DNA of 64,000 bases from Allorhizobium undicola ORS 992 = ATCC 700741. Its GTDB lineage: Bacteria > Pseudomonadota > Alphaproteobacteria > Rhizobiales > Rhizobiaceae. The translations under genes and the position numbers were made by a program. Every line of letters starts with the position of its first letter. Position 1 is the stretch's first letter. The notes beneath the pieces were generated by a model, which made no database searches, had not been told where the DNA came from, and worked only from the letters and a program-made list of their open reading frames with translations. Of the stretch, positions 7,657 through 15,804 are shown in pieces. The stretch spans positions 1 through 64,000 of the forward strand of contig NZ_JHXQ01000015.1 of assembly GCF_000621665.1 (NCBI RefSeq), written 5' to 3'.

Positions 7657-8523
7657 TCAGTTGCGGGAGTGAATAAGAGCATATTTCAGCAAAAGCGCGC
7701 GGGCCTGATCGGCGTGGAGACGCTCGATCATCCGGCCATTGCGGTTGATGACGTTGAGGCCTGCGGCTTCCGGTGCGTCGAAAGCCGCAACGATCTCCTG
7801 CGCCTCGGCAATCTCGCTGTCAGTGGGTGAAAACTGGCGATTGGCCGCTTCGATCTGGGCTGGGTGAATCAACATCTTTCCATCGAAACCAATCGTGCGG
7901 CCCATGGCGCATTCGGCCTCGAAGGCGGCAAGATCGTTGAAATCGTTGCAAACGCTGTCCAGCACGCTCAGGCCATAGGCGCGCGCGGCCAGTACCACCT
8001 GCATCAACCAGGCGATGACATTGCTTCGGCCGGGCTCCAGGGTAATACGGCTTTCCTTCACCAGATCGTTGAGGCCCACAACAAAACAATCAATACCAAG
8101 CGTATTGGCGTATCCGGCAATCTCCCCGGCCTTCAAGACGCCGAGCGGTGTTTCCACCATGGCCCACAGACGTGGTTCGGCACCGATTGCGGTGCGGACT
8201 TTCAACAGCGCCTCCATGCTCTCGACCTTCGGCACCAGCACCGTGACAGCGCCGAGCCGCCTGACGAGAGCAAGATCGTCTTCCTGAAAAGGCCCTTCCC
8301 CATTGATGCGCAGCACCACTTCGGCATTTTGCGGCAGATGGTTGTGGTAATAGGTCTCTACCAGCTCGCGCGCCTCTCCCTTGCGGCTTTCAGCGACGGA
8401 ATCCTCAAGGTCCACAATGTAACCGTCTGCCTCCAGCGTCCGGCTTTTTTCGAGCGCGCGCCGATTGATGGCAGGAATGCTGAGAACGGAACGCCTTAGG
8501 GATTTCGGGGTCAGCCTGGTCAT
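7657..8523 (-). CDS. CitE-family lyase (HpcH/HpaI aldolase; malyl-CoA lyase-like)
   Basis: A 288-residue TIM-barrel enzyme related to the citrate lyase beta subunit and malyl-CoA/citramalyl-CoA lyases, which cleave or form C-C bonds of acyl-CoA thioesters using magnesium. The family motif YIVDLEDSVAESRKGEAR is at about 35-52, LRINGEG follows near 80, and VPKVES near 107 carries the conserved basic and acidic metal-site residues. The start at 8523 has a GAGAGG site seven bases upstream; the frame could extend eight residues to 8547. It forms a likely operon with the DUF1737 gene. The exact substrate cannot be told; no citrate lyase alpha or gamma subunits are nearby, which argues against true citrate lyase. 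Confidence 0.85.
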   Translation of the reverse strand: MTRLTPKSLRRSVLSIPAINRRALEKSRTLEADGYIVDLEDSVAESRKGEARELVETYYHNHLPQNAEVVLRINGEGPFQEDDLALVRRLGAVTVLVPKVESMEALLKVRTAIGAEPRLWAMVETPLGVLKAGEIAGYANTLGIDCFVVGLNDLVKESRITLEPGRSNVIAWLMQVVLAARAYGLSVLDSVCNDFNDLAAFEAECAMGRTIGFDGKMLIHPAQIEAANRQFSPTDSEIAEAQEIVAAFDAPEAAGLNVINRNGRMIERLHADQARALLLKYALIHSRN

Positions 8524-8639
8524 AGTCCTCTCGCCTGATCGCGTCACCTTGCCGCAGCCTCCACAATCCCGGCCGCCCTCTCGTCCTTACCCCTTGCAAA
8601 GCCTCAGGAGAAGCCCCACCTTCACCCTGTGAAAGGATT

Positions 8640-8888
8640 ATGACGATGCACAATCTTCGCATGTTCGGTCTTGTCGCCCTTGGCCTTGCCGGTCTGATGG
8701 CCACAGCTTTTCTCACCGTTTCTCTGGCGCTGCTTGCCGGCGCGGTGATGACGGCCACGCTTGTCTGGCGCTCGCTGGCGATGAAGGCCAAACCCGTGCC
8801 TGTCTATGCCCGCGCCCGCGCAAGCAACCAGCCCCGGCGCGAAATGCGCGTGTGGAACGATGGGCGGGGCACCATCATCGACCTGTGA
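8640..8888 (+). CDS. Small membrane protein, unknown function
   Basis: An 82-residue protein with one long hydrophobic stretch (about residues 8-46), probably two closely spaced membrane helices or a helical hairpin. A basic, proline- and arginine-rich tail follows ([20 protein letters not shown]). AGGA lies close to the ATG at 8640 and at ideal spacing for the ATG at 8646, so the true start may be the latter (80 residues). It is divergent from the CitE gene and 95 bases before leuD. No family is recognised. Coding is supported by the ribosome site and by G/C bias at third positions. Confidence 0.6.
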   Translation: MTMHNLRMFGLVALGLAGLMATAFLTVSLALLAGAVMTATLVWRSLAMKAKPVPVYARARASNQPRREMRVWNDGRGTIIDL

Positions 8889-8983
8889 GGCCCGGCGAGG
8901 ACGCGAAGCAGATTCCCCTTCAAATCCTCGCGTTTTTCCGTTATGGCAGGCTCAAACAGAGCAGGTCGGAAGGTAAAAGCCGC

Positions 8984-9589
8984 ATGGACAAGTTCACAAA
9001 ACTCACGGGCGTTGCAGCGCCATTGCCGGTCGTCAACATCGACACCGACATGATTATCCCCAAGGATTATCTGAAGACGATCAAGCGCACCGGCCTTGGT
9101 ACGGGCCTGTTCGCTGAAGCTCGCTATCTGGACGACGGCTCGGCCAACCCGGATTTCGTTCTCAACAAGCCCGCCTATCAGGATGCCAAGATCCTCGTGG
9201 CCGGTGACAATTTCGGCTGCGGCTCCTCGCGCGAACATGCGCCCTGGGCTTTGCTCGACTTCGGCATCCGCTGCGTCATCTCCACCAGCTTTGCCGATAT
9301 TTTCTACAATAACTGTTTCAAGAACGGCATTCTCCCCATCGTCGTCAGCCAGGAAAACCTGGACAAGCTGATGGACGACGCCCAGCGCGGGGCCAATGCC
9401 GTTCTGACCGTTGACCTCGAAGCCCAGGAGATTTCCGGCCCCGATGGCGGCAAGATCGCCTTCGAGATCGACGCATTCAAGCGTCACTGCCTGCTGAACG
9501 GCCTGGACGACATCGGCCTGACGCTGGAAAAAGCGTCTTCTATCAACACCTTCGAAGCCCAGAACAGCGCCGAGCGCCCCTGGGTCTGA
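8984..9589 (+). CDS. leuD: 3-isopropylmalate dehydratase small subunit
   Basis: The small subunit of isopropylmalate isomerase, which with LeuC converts 2- to 3-isopropylmalate in leucine synthesis. The length (201 residues) is typical. It opens [26 protein letters not shown], and the swivel-domain signature [18 protein letters not shown] is at 67-84. The start at 8984 matches family N-termini. A strong terminator follows at 9624-9650, so leuD and leuB are separate transcripts unless there is read-through. leuC is not in this window. Confidence 0.97.
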   Translation: MDKFTKLTGVAAPLPVVNIDTDMIIPKDYLKTIKRTGLGTGLFAEARYLDDGSANPDFVLNKPAYQDAKILVAGDNFGCGSSREHAPWALLDFGIRCVISTSFADIFYNNCFKNGILPIVVSQENLDKLMDDAQRGANAVLTVDLEAQEISGPDGGKIAFEIDAFKRHCLLNGLDDIGLTLEKASSINTFEAQNSAERPWV

Positions 9590-9623
9590 GATGCGTGGGC
9601 CAAGCGCTGCGGTTTGAGTTTGA

Positions 9624-9650
9624 AGCGGCCTTTCCGGGCCGCTTTTTCTT
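9624..9650 (+). terminator. Rho-independent terminator after leuD
   Basis: GCGGCC-TTTCCG-GGCCGC is followed by a TTTTTCTTTC run, 35 bases after the leuD stop. It is a textbook intrinsic terminator. Confidence 0.85.
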
Positions 9651-9789
9651 TCATCGCACGCTTATGCCGCATAACGGGCTTTCCCTTTGCCTTATGCCCG
9701 CAAGGCGTACCGCTGAACCGCAAGCTGTCCTTGAATTGGGCGTTCAGGGCCGATAAAACGCCTCAACTTGATCAGAAGAGGTTCCAGCC

Positions 9790-10899
9790 ATGGCGCGCAC
9801 GCTTTTCCTGCTTCCCGGTGACGGTATCGGTCCGGAGGCAATGAACGAAGTCCGCAAGATCATCTCCTATATGAATGAGGATCTGGCGGCGGGTTTCGAA
9901 ACCGATGAGGGGCTTGTCGGCGGCTGCGCCTACGATGCCCATGGGGCTGCCATCAGCGAAGGCGACATGGCGAAGGCCATGGCGGCCGATGCCGTGCTGT
10001 TCGGCGCCGTCGGCGGCCCGAAATGGGATAACGTTGCCTATGAAGCCCGCCCGGAAGCAGGCCTGCTGCGCCTGCGCAAGGATCTGGAACTGTTTGCCAA
10101 CCTGCGTCCGGCCATCTGCTATCCGGCGCTTGCTTCCGCCTCGTCGCTGAAGCCGGAGCTGGTGGAAGGCCTCGACATTCTCATCATCCGCGAATTGACC
10201 GGCGGCGTCTATTTCGGCGAACCCAAGACCATTACCGATCTGGGCAATGGCCAGAAGCGCGCCGTGGACACACAGGTCTACGACACCTATGAGATCGAGC
10301 GCATCTCGGCCGTGGCCTTCGAAATGGCCCGTACGCGCCGCAACACGGTCTGCTCCATGGAAAAGCGCAACGTCATGAAATCGGGCGTGCTCTGGAATCA
10401 GGTGGTGAGCGAAACCCACAAGGCAAAATATTCCGACGTGAAGCTTGAGCATATGCTGGCCGATGCCGGCGGGATGCAGCTGGTGCGCGCGCCCAAGCAG
10501 TTCGACGTCATCGTCACCGACAACCTGTTTGGCGACATGCTCTCCGACGTTGCCGCAATGCTGACCGGCTCGCTGGGAATGCTGCCTTCGGCATCGCTCG
10601 GCGCGCCGGATGCCAAGACTGGCAAGCGCAAGGCGCTTTACGAGCCCGTGCATGGCTCGGCACCGGACATTGCCGGTCAGGGCATTGCCAACCCGATCGC
10701 CATGATCGCCTCCTTCGCCATGTGCCTTCGTTATTCCTTCAATATGGTCAAGGAAGCCGACGCCCTGGAAAAGGCCATCGCCAATGTTCTCGACAAGGGC
10801 ATCCGCACCGGCGACATCATGGCCGAAGGCTGCACAAAGGTCGGCACGACCGCCATGGGCGATGCAATTCTTGCCGAATTCAAAACGCTGGTGAAGTAA
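9790..10899 (+). CDS. leuB: 3-isopropylmalate dehydrogenase
   Basis: This enzyme oxidises and decarboxylates 3-isopropylmalate to 2-ketoisocaproate with NAD in leucine synthesis, as a cytoplasmic dimer. The 369-residue length is typical. Visible motifs are [12 protein letters not shown] at the N-terminus, [16 protein letters not shown] with the substrate-binding arginines near residues 95-110, [12 protein letters not shown] near 197, and [20 protein letters not shown] with the metal-binding aspartates near 240. The ribosome site is weak (AGAGGT 11 bases upstream). A family-3 repeat follows the stop codon directly. Confidence 0.97.
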   Translation: MARTLFLLPGDGIGPEAMNEVRKIISYMNEDLAAGFETDEGLVGGCAYDAHGAAISEGDMAKAMAADAVLFGAVGGPKWDNVAYEARPEAGLLRLRKDLELFANLRPAICYPALASASSLKPELVEGLDILIIRELTGGVYFGEPKTITDLGNGQKRAVDTQVYDTYEIERISAVAFEMARTRRNTVCSMEKRNVMKSGVLWNQVVSETHKAKYSDVKLEHMLADAGGMQLVRAPKQFDVIVTDNLFGDMLSDVAAMLTGSLGMLPSASLGAPDAKTGKRKALYEPVHGSAPDIAGQGIANPIAMIASFAMCLRYSFNMVKEADALEKAIANVLDKGIRTGDIMAEGCTKVGTTAMGDAILAEFKTLVK

Positions 10900-10904
10900 G
10901 ACAT

Positions 10905-11008
10905 CTAGAGCATTTTCAGGAAAAGTGGAAGCCGGTTTTCCGTCTGAAAATGCGTAAAAACAATTAGTTAGAGCGGATCAATGTTTCCATGAAACAATGA
11001 GCCGCTCT
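10905..11008 (+). repeat. Palindromic repeat family 3, copy 2
   Basis: It begins TAGAGCATTTTCAGGAAAAG six bases after the leuB stop and ends in a long hairpin (AGAGCGG...AATGTTTC / GAAACAATGA...CCGCTCT). It shares its first half with the copy at 7325; the terminal hairpin differs in sequence but keeps its shape. Confidence 0.7.
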
Positions 11009-11103
11009 AATACGGCCCGCCGGTTTCCATCGGCGGGCTGTCATATACCCGAAATGCAGCACTCTTATCATCCGTCGCGATCATTGAATGACGGAATGGC
11101 GGA

Positions 11104-11991
11104 ATGGCGCGTCTGCTGAAGCATGTCCTGAAAAAGTGGAATCCGGTTTTTCTTACGCAAACCGGCAGGATTGCAGGGCGGATCAAGACATGCCGGTCTG
11201 GGGCGGCCTTGCCCTGCTGCCGGGCTTCGACCTGTTTTCTTATGACCTTCAGCCTCGTGGCACTCGCCTGTCTGGTATTCGACAGGGCCACCGGCAGCAT
11301 GGGCCGCTTTGCCGATCCCACCGCCCGCGCCTGGGCGCATCTTCTCTCCGATGTTGGAAATTCCGGCTGGTGCCTGCTGATTTCAGCCTTCCTCGCGCTT
11401 GAAGGTATGACGGGGGCTGTGACTTCGCAATTCCGGCGTGCAAGGGCGCGGGCCATGTTTTTCAGCCTGCTCGGCCTTTATTGCTTTCTCAGCATCGCGC
11501 TGTCCGGGCTTTTGGCAAATCTGCTCAAGCGGGCCATTGGCCGGGCAAGACCGGGAGAATTTGCCGTTGAAGATCCCTTTCACTTCATGCCCTTTGCCGG
11601 ACGTTCCGGTTTTGAAAGCTTTCCATCCGGTCACTCCACGACGATCGGGGCGGTTTTCATGATCCTTGCCCTGCTTGCGCCGCGCTACCGGCTGTTTTTC
11701 GCGGTCGCGGCCCTGTGGTGCGGAATGGCGCGGGTGATGGTGGGGGCGCATTACCCCAGCGATGTATTGGCAGGCCTTGCCTTCGGCGCCTGGTTTACCT
11801 GGGCAATGGCGCTGTGCTTTGCCCGTTACCGGCTTGTCTTTCGGCGTCATGGGCAGTCTGGCCTGATGCTGCGGCAACGCCTTCTGCCAAACAACAAGAC
11901 GGCAAAAAGGCCCACAGCCGCCAACGGTGATGCCATGAGGCATATACCGCAAACGACCATGCCCGAAGCATCCGCTCCGGGCATGGCTTGA
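11104..11991 (+). CDS. PAP2-family membrane phosphatase
   Basis: A membrane phosphatase of the PAP2 superfamily, acting on lipid phosphates or diphosphates such as undecaprenyl-PP, phosphatidate or lipid A. The three catalytic blocks are present: KRAIGRARP (about 142), FPSGHST (about 175) and ARVMVGAHYPSD (about 207), with the usual first serine replaced by alanine. Six hydrophobic segments fit the fold. The longest frame starts at 11104, but residues 5-20 derive from a repeat fragment. The ATG at 11242 (MTFSLVALACLVFDRATG) is a credible true start and gives about 249 residues. The basic C-terminus (about 255-295) is non-conserved. The substrate is not assigned. Confidence 0.85.
   Translation: MARLLKHVLKKWNPVFLTQTGRIAGRIKTCRSGAALPCCRASTCFLMTFSLVALACLVFDRATGSMGRFADPTARAWAHLLSDVGNSGWCLLISAFLALEGMTGAVTSQFRRARARAMFFSLLGLYCFLSIALSGLLANLLKRAIGRARPGEFAVEDPFHFMPFAGRSGFESFPSGHSTTIGAVFMILALLAPRYRLFFAVAALWCGMARVMVGAHYPSDVLAGLAFGAWFTWAMALCFARYRLVFRRHGQSGLMLRQRLLPNNKTAKRPTAANGDAMRHIPQTTMPEASAPGMA
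11118..11165 (+). repeat. Diverged family 3 repeat fragment at the start of the PAP2 frame
   Basis: The stretch AAGCATGTCCTGAAAAAGTG and the following GGTTTTTC...GCAAACCGG are a worn copy of the central half of the family-3 repeat. It is translated as KHVLKKWNPVF in the longest version of the next gene, suggesting that the true protein starts further in. Confidence 0.5.
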
Positions 11992-12002
11992 TGTCAGACC
12001 CC

Positions 12003-12108
12003 TACTGCATAATTCCTTAAATCGGAATCTATTTAAGGTGAAAATTATGCAGCAGATTTAAAGTGTTACAGCGTCCTTTGTGCGTTTGTTAAAACGCACG
12101 GCGCTGTA
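12003..12108 (+). repeat. Palindromic repeat family 1, copy 2
   Basis: Full-length 106-bp copy in the gap between the convergent PAP2 and MHS-transporter genes. It ends four bases before the transporter stop codon. Both internal hairpins are intact and could serve as a bidirectional terminator. Confidence 0.9.
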
Positions 12109-12111
12109 AGG

Positions 12112-13995
12112 TCAGGCGTCTATATCGTTATCCTTGGTTTCCTTCAGGAAGATCATACCGATCACGAAGGACATGCCGGCGATGATGATGGGATACCAGA
12201 GGCCGTAATAAATATCGCCCTTGGCCGCGCTCATCGCAAAGGCCGTGGCCGGAAGCAGACCCCCGAACCAGCCATTGCCGATATGATAGGGCAGCGACAT
12301 GCCCGTATAACGAATGCGGGTGGGGAACATTTCCACCAGCATCGCGGCAATGGGGCCATAGACCATGGTCACATAGATGACCAAAACCGTCAGCACGGCA
12401 ACCAGCGGCACCCATTTGACCTGCGCGGGATCGGCCACCATCTTGAAGGCGCCACCATTGGCAATGGTATAAACCGGCATGGATTGAACGCCTGCGGCAG
12501 CGGCCTCGTCCTTGGTCAGCAGCTTGTCCGCAACCAGTTTGTCCACCGGCACCGGCGCGCCCGCGCCATCGCGCACGGCCTGCGCATTCAGGCCAAGTTC
12601 GGGGTTTGCGGCAATGAAGGCGTTCAGCTTGACATCGGGCACCATTGCGGGCCCGCGCACCAGCGGATAGCCGGCAGCGTGAAGGGCGACGTTGACGCTT
12701 TTCTGCATGGCGCTGTCCAGTGCCTTGCCATCTGCTCCAGCCTTCACGCTGTCATAACTCTGGATCACGGCATCGCCGATCTTGATGCTGGCAGCCGAAC
12801 CCGCGGCGCCTGCAACCACTTCATACGGCACGGAATTCCGGGTGAGAAGTGCCGTGGCAATATCGCAGGACGTGGTGAATTTCGCCGTTCCCGTGGGGTT
12901 GAACTGGAAATTGCAATCGGCCGGATCGGCTGTCACCACGGCCTTCACCGTTGCCTGCGCCTGTGCGAGAGCCGGATTACCCGCCCAGGTCATGGCCTTG
13001 AACAGCGGGAAATAAGTGACGACCGCCAGAAGCAGACCCGCCATGATGATAGGCTTGCGCCCGATCTTGTCGGAGAGCCAGCCGAAGACCACGAAGAACA
13101 GCGTGCCAAGCGCAAGAGCGATGGCAACCATGATGTTTGCGGCCTGCGCATCGACCTTCAGCACGTTCTGAAGGAAGAAGAGCGCGTAGAACTGCCCGCA
13201 ATACCAGACGACAGCCTGACCGGCGACGGCGCCGAACAGGGCGAGAATGGCGAATTTGGCATTTTTCCACTGGCCAAAAGCTTCCGAAATCGGCGCTTTC
13301 GACTGGGTGCCCTCTTCCTTCATCTTTTTGAAGGCAGGCGATTCGTTCATCTGCATCCGGATCCAGACGGATACGCCGAGCAAAAGAACCGACAGCAGGA
13401 ATGGAATGCGCCAGCCCCAGGCGGCAAATTCATCACGGCCCAGATAGGTCTGGATGGCCAGAATGATGACCAGCGACAGGAAAAGTCCCATGGTTGCCGT
13501 GGTCTGGATCCACGACGTGTAGAAGCCACGCCGGCCGGGAGGGGCATGTTCTGCCACGTAGGTGGCCGCACCGCCATATTCCCCGCCAAGCGCCAGGCCC
13601 TGCAACATGCGCAGCAGGATCAGGATGATGGGTGCGGCAATGCCGATCGTGGCCGAACCGGGCAGAATGCCCACCAGAAAGGTTGAACCGCCCATGATGA
13701 GGATGGTGACGAGAAAGGTGTATTTGCGCCCGACGAGATCGCCGAGCCGCCCGAAAACCAGCGCGCCGAAGGGGCGCACCAGAAAGCCCGCCGCAAAGGC
13801 AAGCAATGTAAAGATGTTGCGTGTGGCCTCCGGATATTGCGAAAAAAACGTCGCACCGATGTAAAGGGCCAATGAGCCGTAGAGATAGAAGTCATACCAT
13901 TCGAACACGGTGCCGAGAGACGAAGCAAAGATGACCTTGCGCTCTTCGGCGGTCATGCCGCGGGATGCGCCATGCGTGGCAGCGACATTTACCAT
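12112..13995 (-). CDS. MHS-family (MFS) metabolite:proton symporter with large periplasmic insertion
   Basis: An inner-membrane secondary transporter of the metabolite:H+ symporter family (ShiA/ProP/KgtP relatives). It opens with SSLGTVFEWYDFYLYGSLA, the MHS signature. Motif A occurs in the loop after TM2 (GRLGDLVGRKYT, 83-94) and again in the loop after TM8 (GWLSDKIGRKP, 305-315). At 627 residues it is about 180 longer than usual. The excess lies at about 340-527, after predicted TM9 and before TM10, so on the periplasmic side, and holds two cysteines (361 and 377). The substrate is unknown. It faces the PAP2 gene across a family-1 repeat. Confidence 0.88.
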   Translation of the reverse strand: MVNVAATHGASRGMTAEERKVIFASSLGTVFEWYDFYLYGSLALYIGATFFSQYPEATRNIFTLLAFAAGFLVRPFGALVFGRLGDLVGRKYTFLVTILIMGGSTFLVGILPGSATIGIAAPIILILLRMLQGLALGGEYGGAATYVAEHAPPGRRGFYTSWIQTTATMGLFLSLVIILAIQTYLGRDEFAAWGWRIPFLLSVLLLGVSVWIRMQMNESPAFKKMKEEGTQSKAPISEAFGQWKNAKFAILALFGAVAGQAVVWYCGQFYALFFLQNVLKVDAQAANIMVAIALALGTLFFVVFGWLSDKIGRKPIIMAGLLLAVVTYFPLFKAMTWAGNPALAQAQATVKAVVTADPADCNFQFNPTGTAKFTTSCDIATALLTRNSVPYEVVAGAAGSAASIKIGDAVIQSYDSVKAGADGKALDSAMQKSVNVALHAAGYPLVRGPAMVPDVKLNAFIAANPELGLNAQAVRDGAGAPVPVDKLVADKLLTKDEAAAAGVQSMPVYTIANGGAFKMVADPAQVKWVPLVAVLTVLVIYVTMVYGPIAAMLVEMFPTRIRYTGMSLPYHIGNGWFGGLLPATAFAMSAAKGDIYYGLWYPIIIAGMSFVIGMIFLKETKDNDIDA

Positions 13996-14138
13996 TGTTG
14001 ATCCTCCTCAAAGAGTTCTCCGCCGAACCTTGACGCCCCCTCCTCCGAGGCTTTGTGTCATGGCCGGTGAATTATCGTTAAGGTGACAGAAATCCGCGAC
14101 AATCGAGAGAGATGCTTTGGGCTTATGACTTTCGTCTA

Positions 14139-14264
14139 ATACCAAGGGTCATTGAAGATGACCGTTGGTATTCCCTTTTCGAATATCGCAAACGGCTGAC
14201 CCAGTTGGGATATTCGAAATTCCATCAAGGCGAGGATGCGTCAGCATCTTCGCGCCTTGGTATA
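14139..14264 (+). repeat. Palindromic repeat family 2 (about 126 bp), copy 1
   Basis: The ends are inverted (ATACCAAGG / CCTTGGTAT). Inside lies a second inverted pair, TTCGAATATC / GATATTCGAA. The distal half carries AAGGCGAGGATGCGTCAGCA. A close copy is at 24986-25110. It occupies the middle of a 611-bp gap between the MHS transporter and asd. Confidence 0.85.
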
Positions 14265-14375
14265 ATGCCTGCCTCGACATTTCCGGAAAAATTTCATGCG
14301 GCGTACCGGCAGGCCGGGCGAATTTCTTGACAGGCGGATAAAAGGGTATAAAGGCAGGTGCGGAAGGAAAAGCAG

Positions 14376-14495
14376 ATGAACCACGCGCGTATCATCATGT
14401 CAGTCGAGGAAAGCCGGGCATATCGTGCCGCGGCCCTTCATGCCTTTGCCTATCCCCAGACCATCACGGCCAAAACGACGATTAAAACCGTCTGA
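14376..14495 (+). CDS. Possible 39-residue small protein or leader peptide upstream of asd
   Basis: A short frame starts at an ATG with AAGGA seven bases upstream and encodes MNHARIIMSVEESRAYRAAA, then LHAFAYPQTITAKTTIKTV. It ends 111 bases before asd. It is neither hydrophobic nor rich in aspartate-family amino acids in an obvious attenuator pattern, although four Thr, two Lys and two Ile codons cluster in the last eleven. A GC-rich hairpin (about 14517-14533) lies between it and asd. No family is recognised. Coding is suggested by the ribosome site only. Confidence 0.4.
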   Translation: MNHARIIMSVEESRAYRAAALHAFAYPQTITAKTTIKTV

Positions 14496-14606
14496 CGTCT
14501 CTGGCCCACCGCTCTCTCCCCGGCAAGGCCGGGGACAGGAAGAACGCGGAATGCCCGCGCTTCCCCCTCACCAAAGCCGAGGAGAGACAGAAAGAGAGCA
14601 GGTATT

Positions 14607-15638
14607 ATGGGTTTCAAAGTTGCAATCGCAGGCGCCACCGGCAATGTCGGCCGCGAGATGTTGAACATTCTGGCAGAACGCGGTTTCCCGGCCGATGAAG
14701 TCGTGGCCCTTGCCTCGGCGCGGTCGCAGGGCACGGAAGTCTCCTTCGGCGACAAGGTTCTCAAGGTCAAGAACCTGGAAACCTACGATTTTTCCGATAC
14801 CGACATTTGCCTCATGTCCGCAGGCGGCACGGTTTCGCAGAAGTGGTCGCCGAAGATCGGCCAGCAGGGCTGCGTCGTCATCGACAACTCGTCCGCCTGG
14901 CGCTACGACGCCGAGGTTCCGCTGATCGTGCCGGAAGTCAATCCGGATGCCGTCAACGGCTTCACGAAGAAGAATATCATTGCAAACCCGAATTGCTCGA
15001 CCGCGCAGCTCGTCGTGGCCTTGAAGCCTCTGCATGAAGCCGCCACCATCAAGCGCGTCGTGGTTTCCACCTACCAGTCGGTTTCCGGGGCAGGCAAGGA
15101 AGGCATGGACGAGCTGTTCACCCAGACGCGCGCCGTCTTCGTCGCCGATCCGATCGAGAACAAGAAGTTCACCAAGCGCATTGCCTTCAACGTCATTCCC
15201 CACATCGACACCTTCATGGAAGACGGCTACACCAAGGAAGAATGGAAGGTGCTGGCCGAAACCAAGAAGATGCTGGACCCGAAGATCAAGGTGACTTGCA
15301 CCGCGGTTCGCGTTCCCGTCTTCATCGGCCACTCGGAATCGGTGAACATCGAGTTCGAAAAGGAAATCACCGCCGATCAGGCCCGTGACATTCTGCGCGA
15401 AGCCCCCGGTTGCCTCGTCATCGACAAGCACGAAAACGGCGGCTACATCACCCCGGTCGAAAGCGCCGGTGAAGACGCCACCTATATTTCGCGTATCCGC
15501 GAAGACGCAACCGTTGAAAACGGCCTGAACATGTGGGTCGTTTCCGACAATCTGCGCAAGGGTGCCGCCCTCAATGCCGTGCAGATTGCCGAGCTTCTCG
15601 TCAATCGCGGCCTGATCAAGCCGAAGGCTGCTGCCTGA
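14607..15638 (+). CDS. asd: Aspartate-semialdehyde dehydrogenase
   Basis: This enzyme reduces aspartyl-phosphate to aspartate semialdehyde with NADPH, the branch point to lysine, diaminopimelate, threonine and methionine. The 343-residue length is typical. The nucleotide-binding loop VAIAGATGNVGREM is at 5-18, the catalytic cysteine is C130 in NPNCSTAQ, and VRVPVFIGHSES near 240 holds the active-site histidine. GAGAGAC lies about 15 bases upstream of the start. It is monocistronic; the 600-bp upstream gap holds a repeat and a possible leader peptide. Confidence 0.97.
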   Translation: MGFKVAIAGATGNVGREMLNILAERGFPADEVVALASARSQGTEVSFGDKVLKVKNLETYDFSDTDICLMSAGGTVSQKWSPKIGQQGCVVIDNSSAWRYDAEVPLIVPEVNPDAVNGFTKKNIIANPNCSTAQLVVALKPLHEAATIKRVVVSTYQSVSGAGKEGMDELFTQTRAVFVADPIENKKFTKRIAFNVIPHIDTFMEDGYTKEEWKVLAETKKMLDPKIKVTCTAVRVPVFIGHSESVNIEFEKEITADQARDILREAPGCLVIDKHENGGYITPVESAGEDATYISRIREDATVENGLNMWVVSDNLRKGAALNAVQIAELLVNRGLIKPKAAA

Positions 15639-15804
15639 TTTATGTCACAGGTGCGGGAAAACGCGCCAATCACACGCTTTTGACGGTCGGATCAGCTGGT
15701 CCGGCCGTCGGCTTTTATGGTTTACACGAAGTATAAACGCTTGGGGTCTAATGGATCGAAGCGAAGTGCTCTGCGGAGCCGTATTTGCCGAACAAGAGGA
15801 CGCG

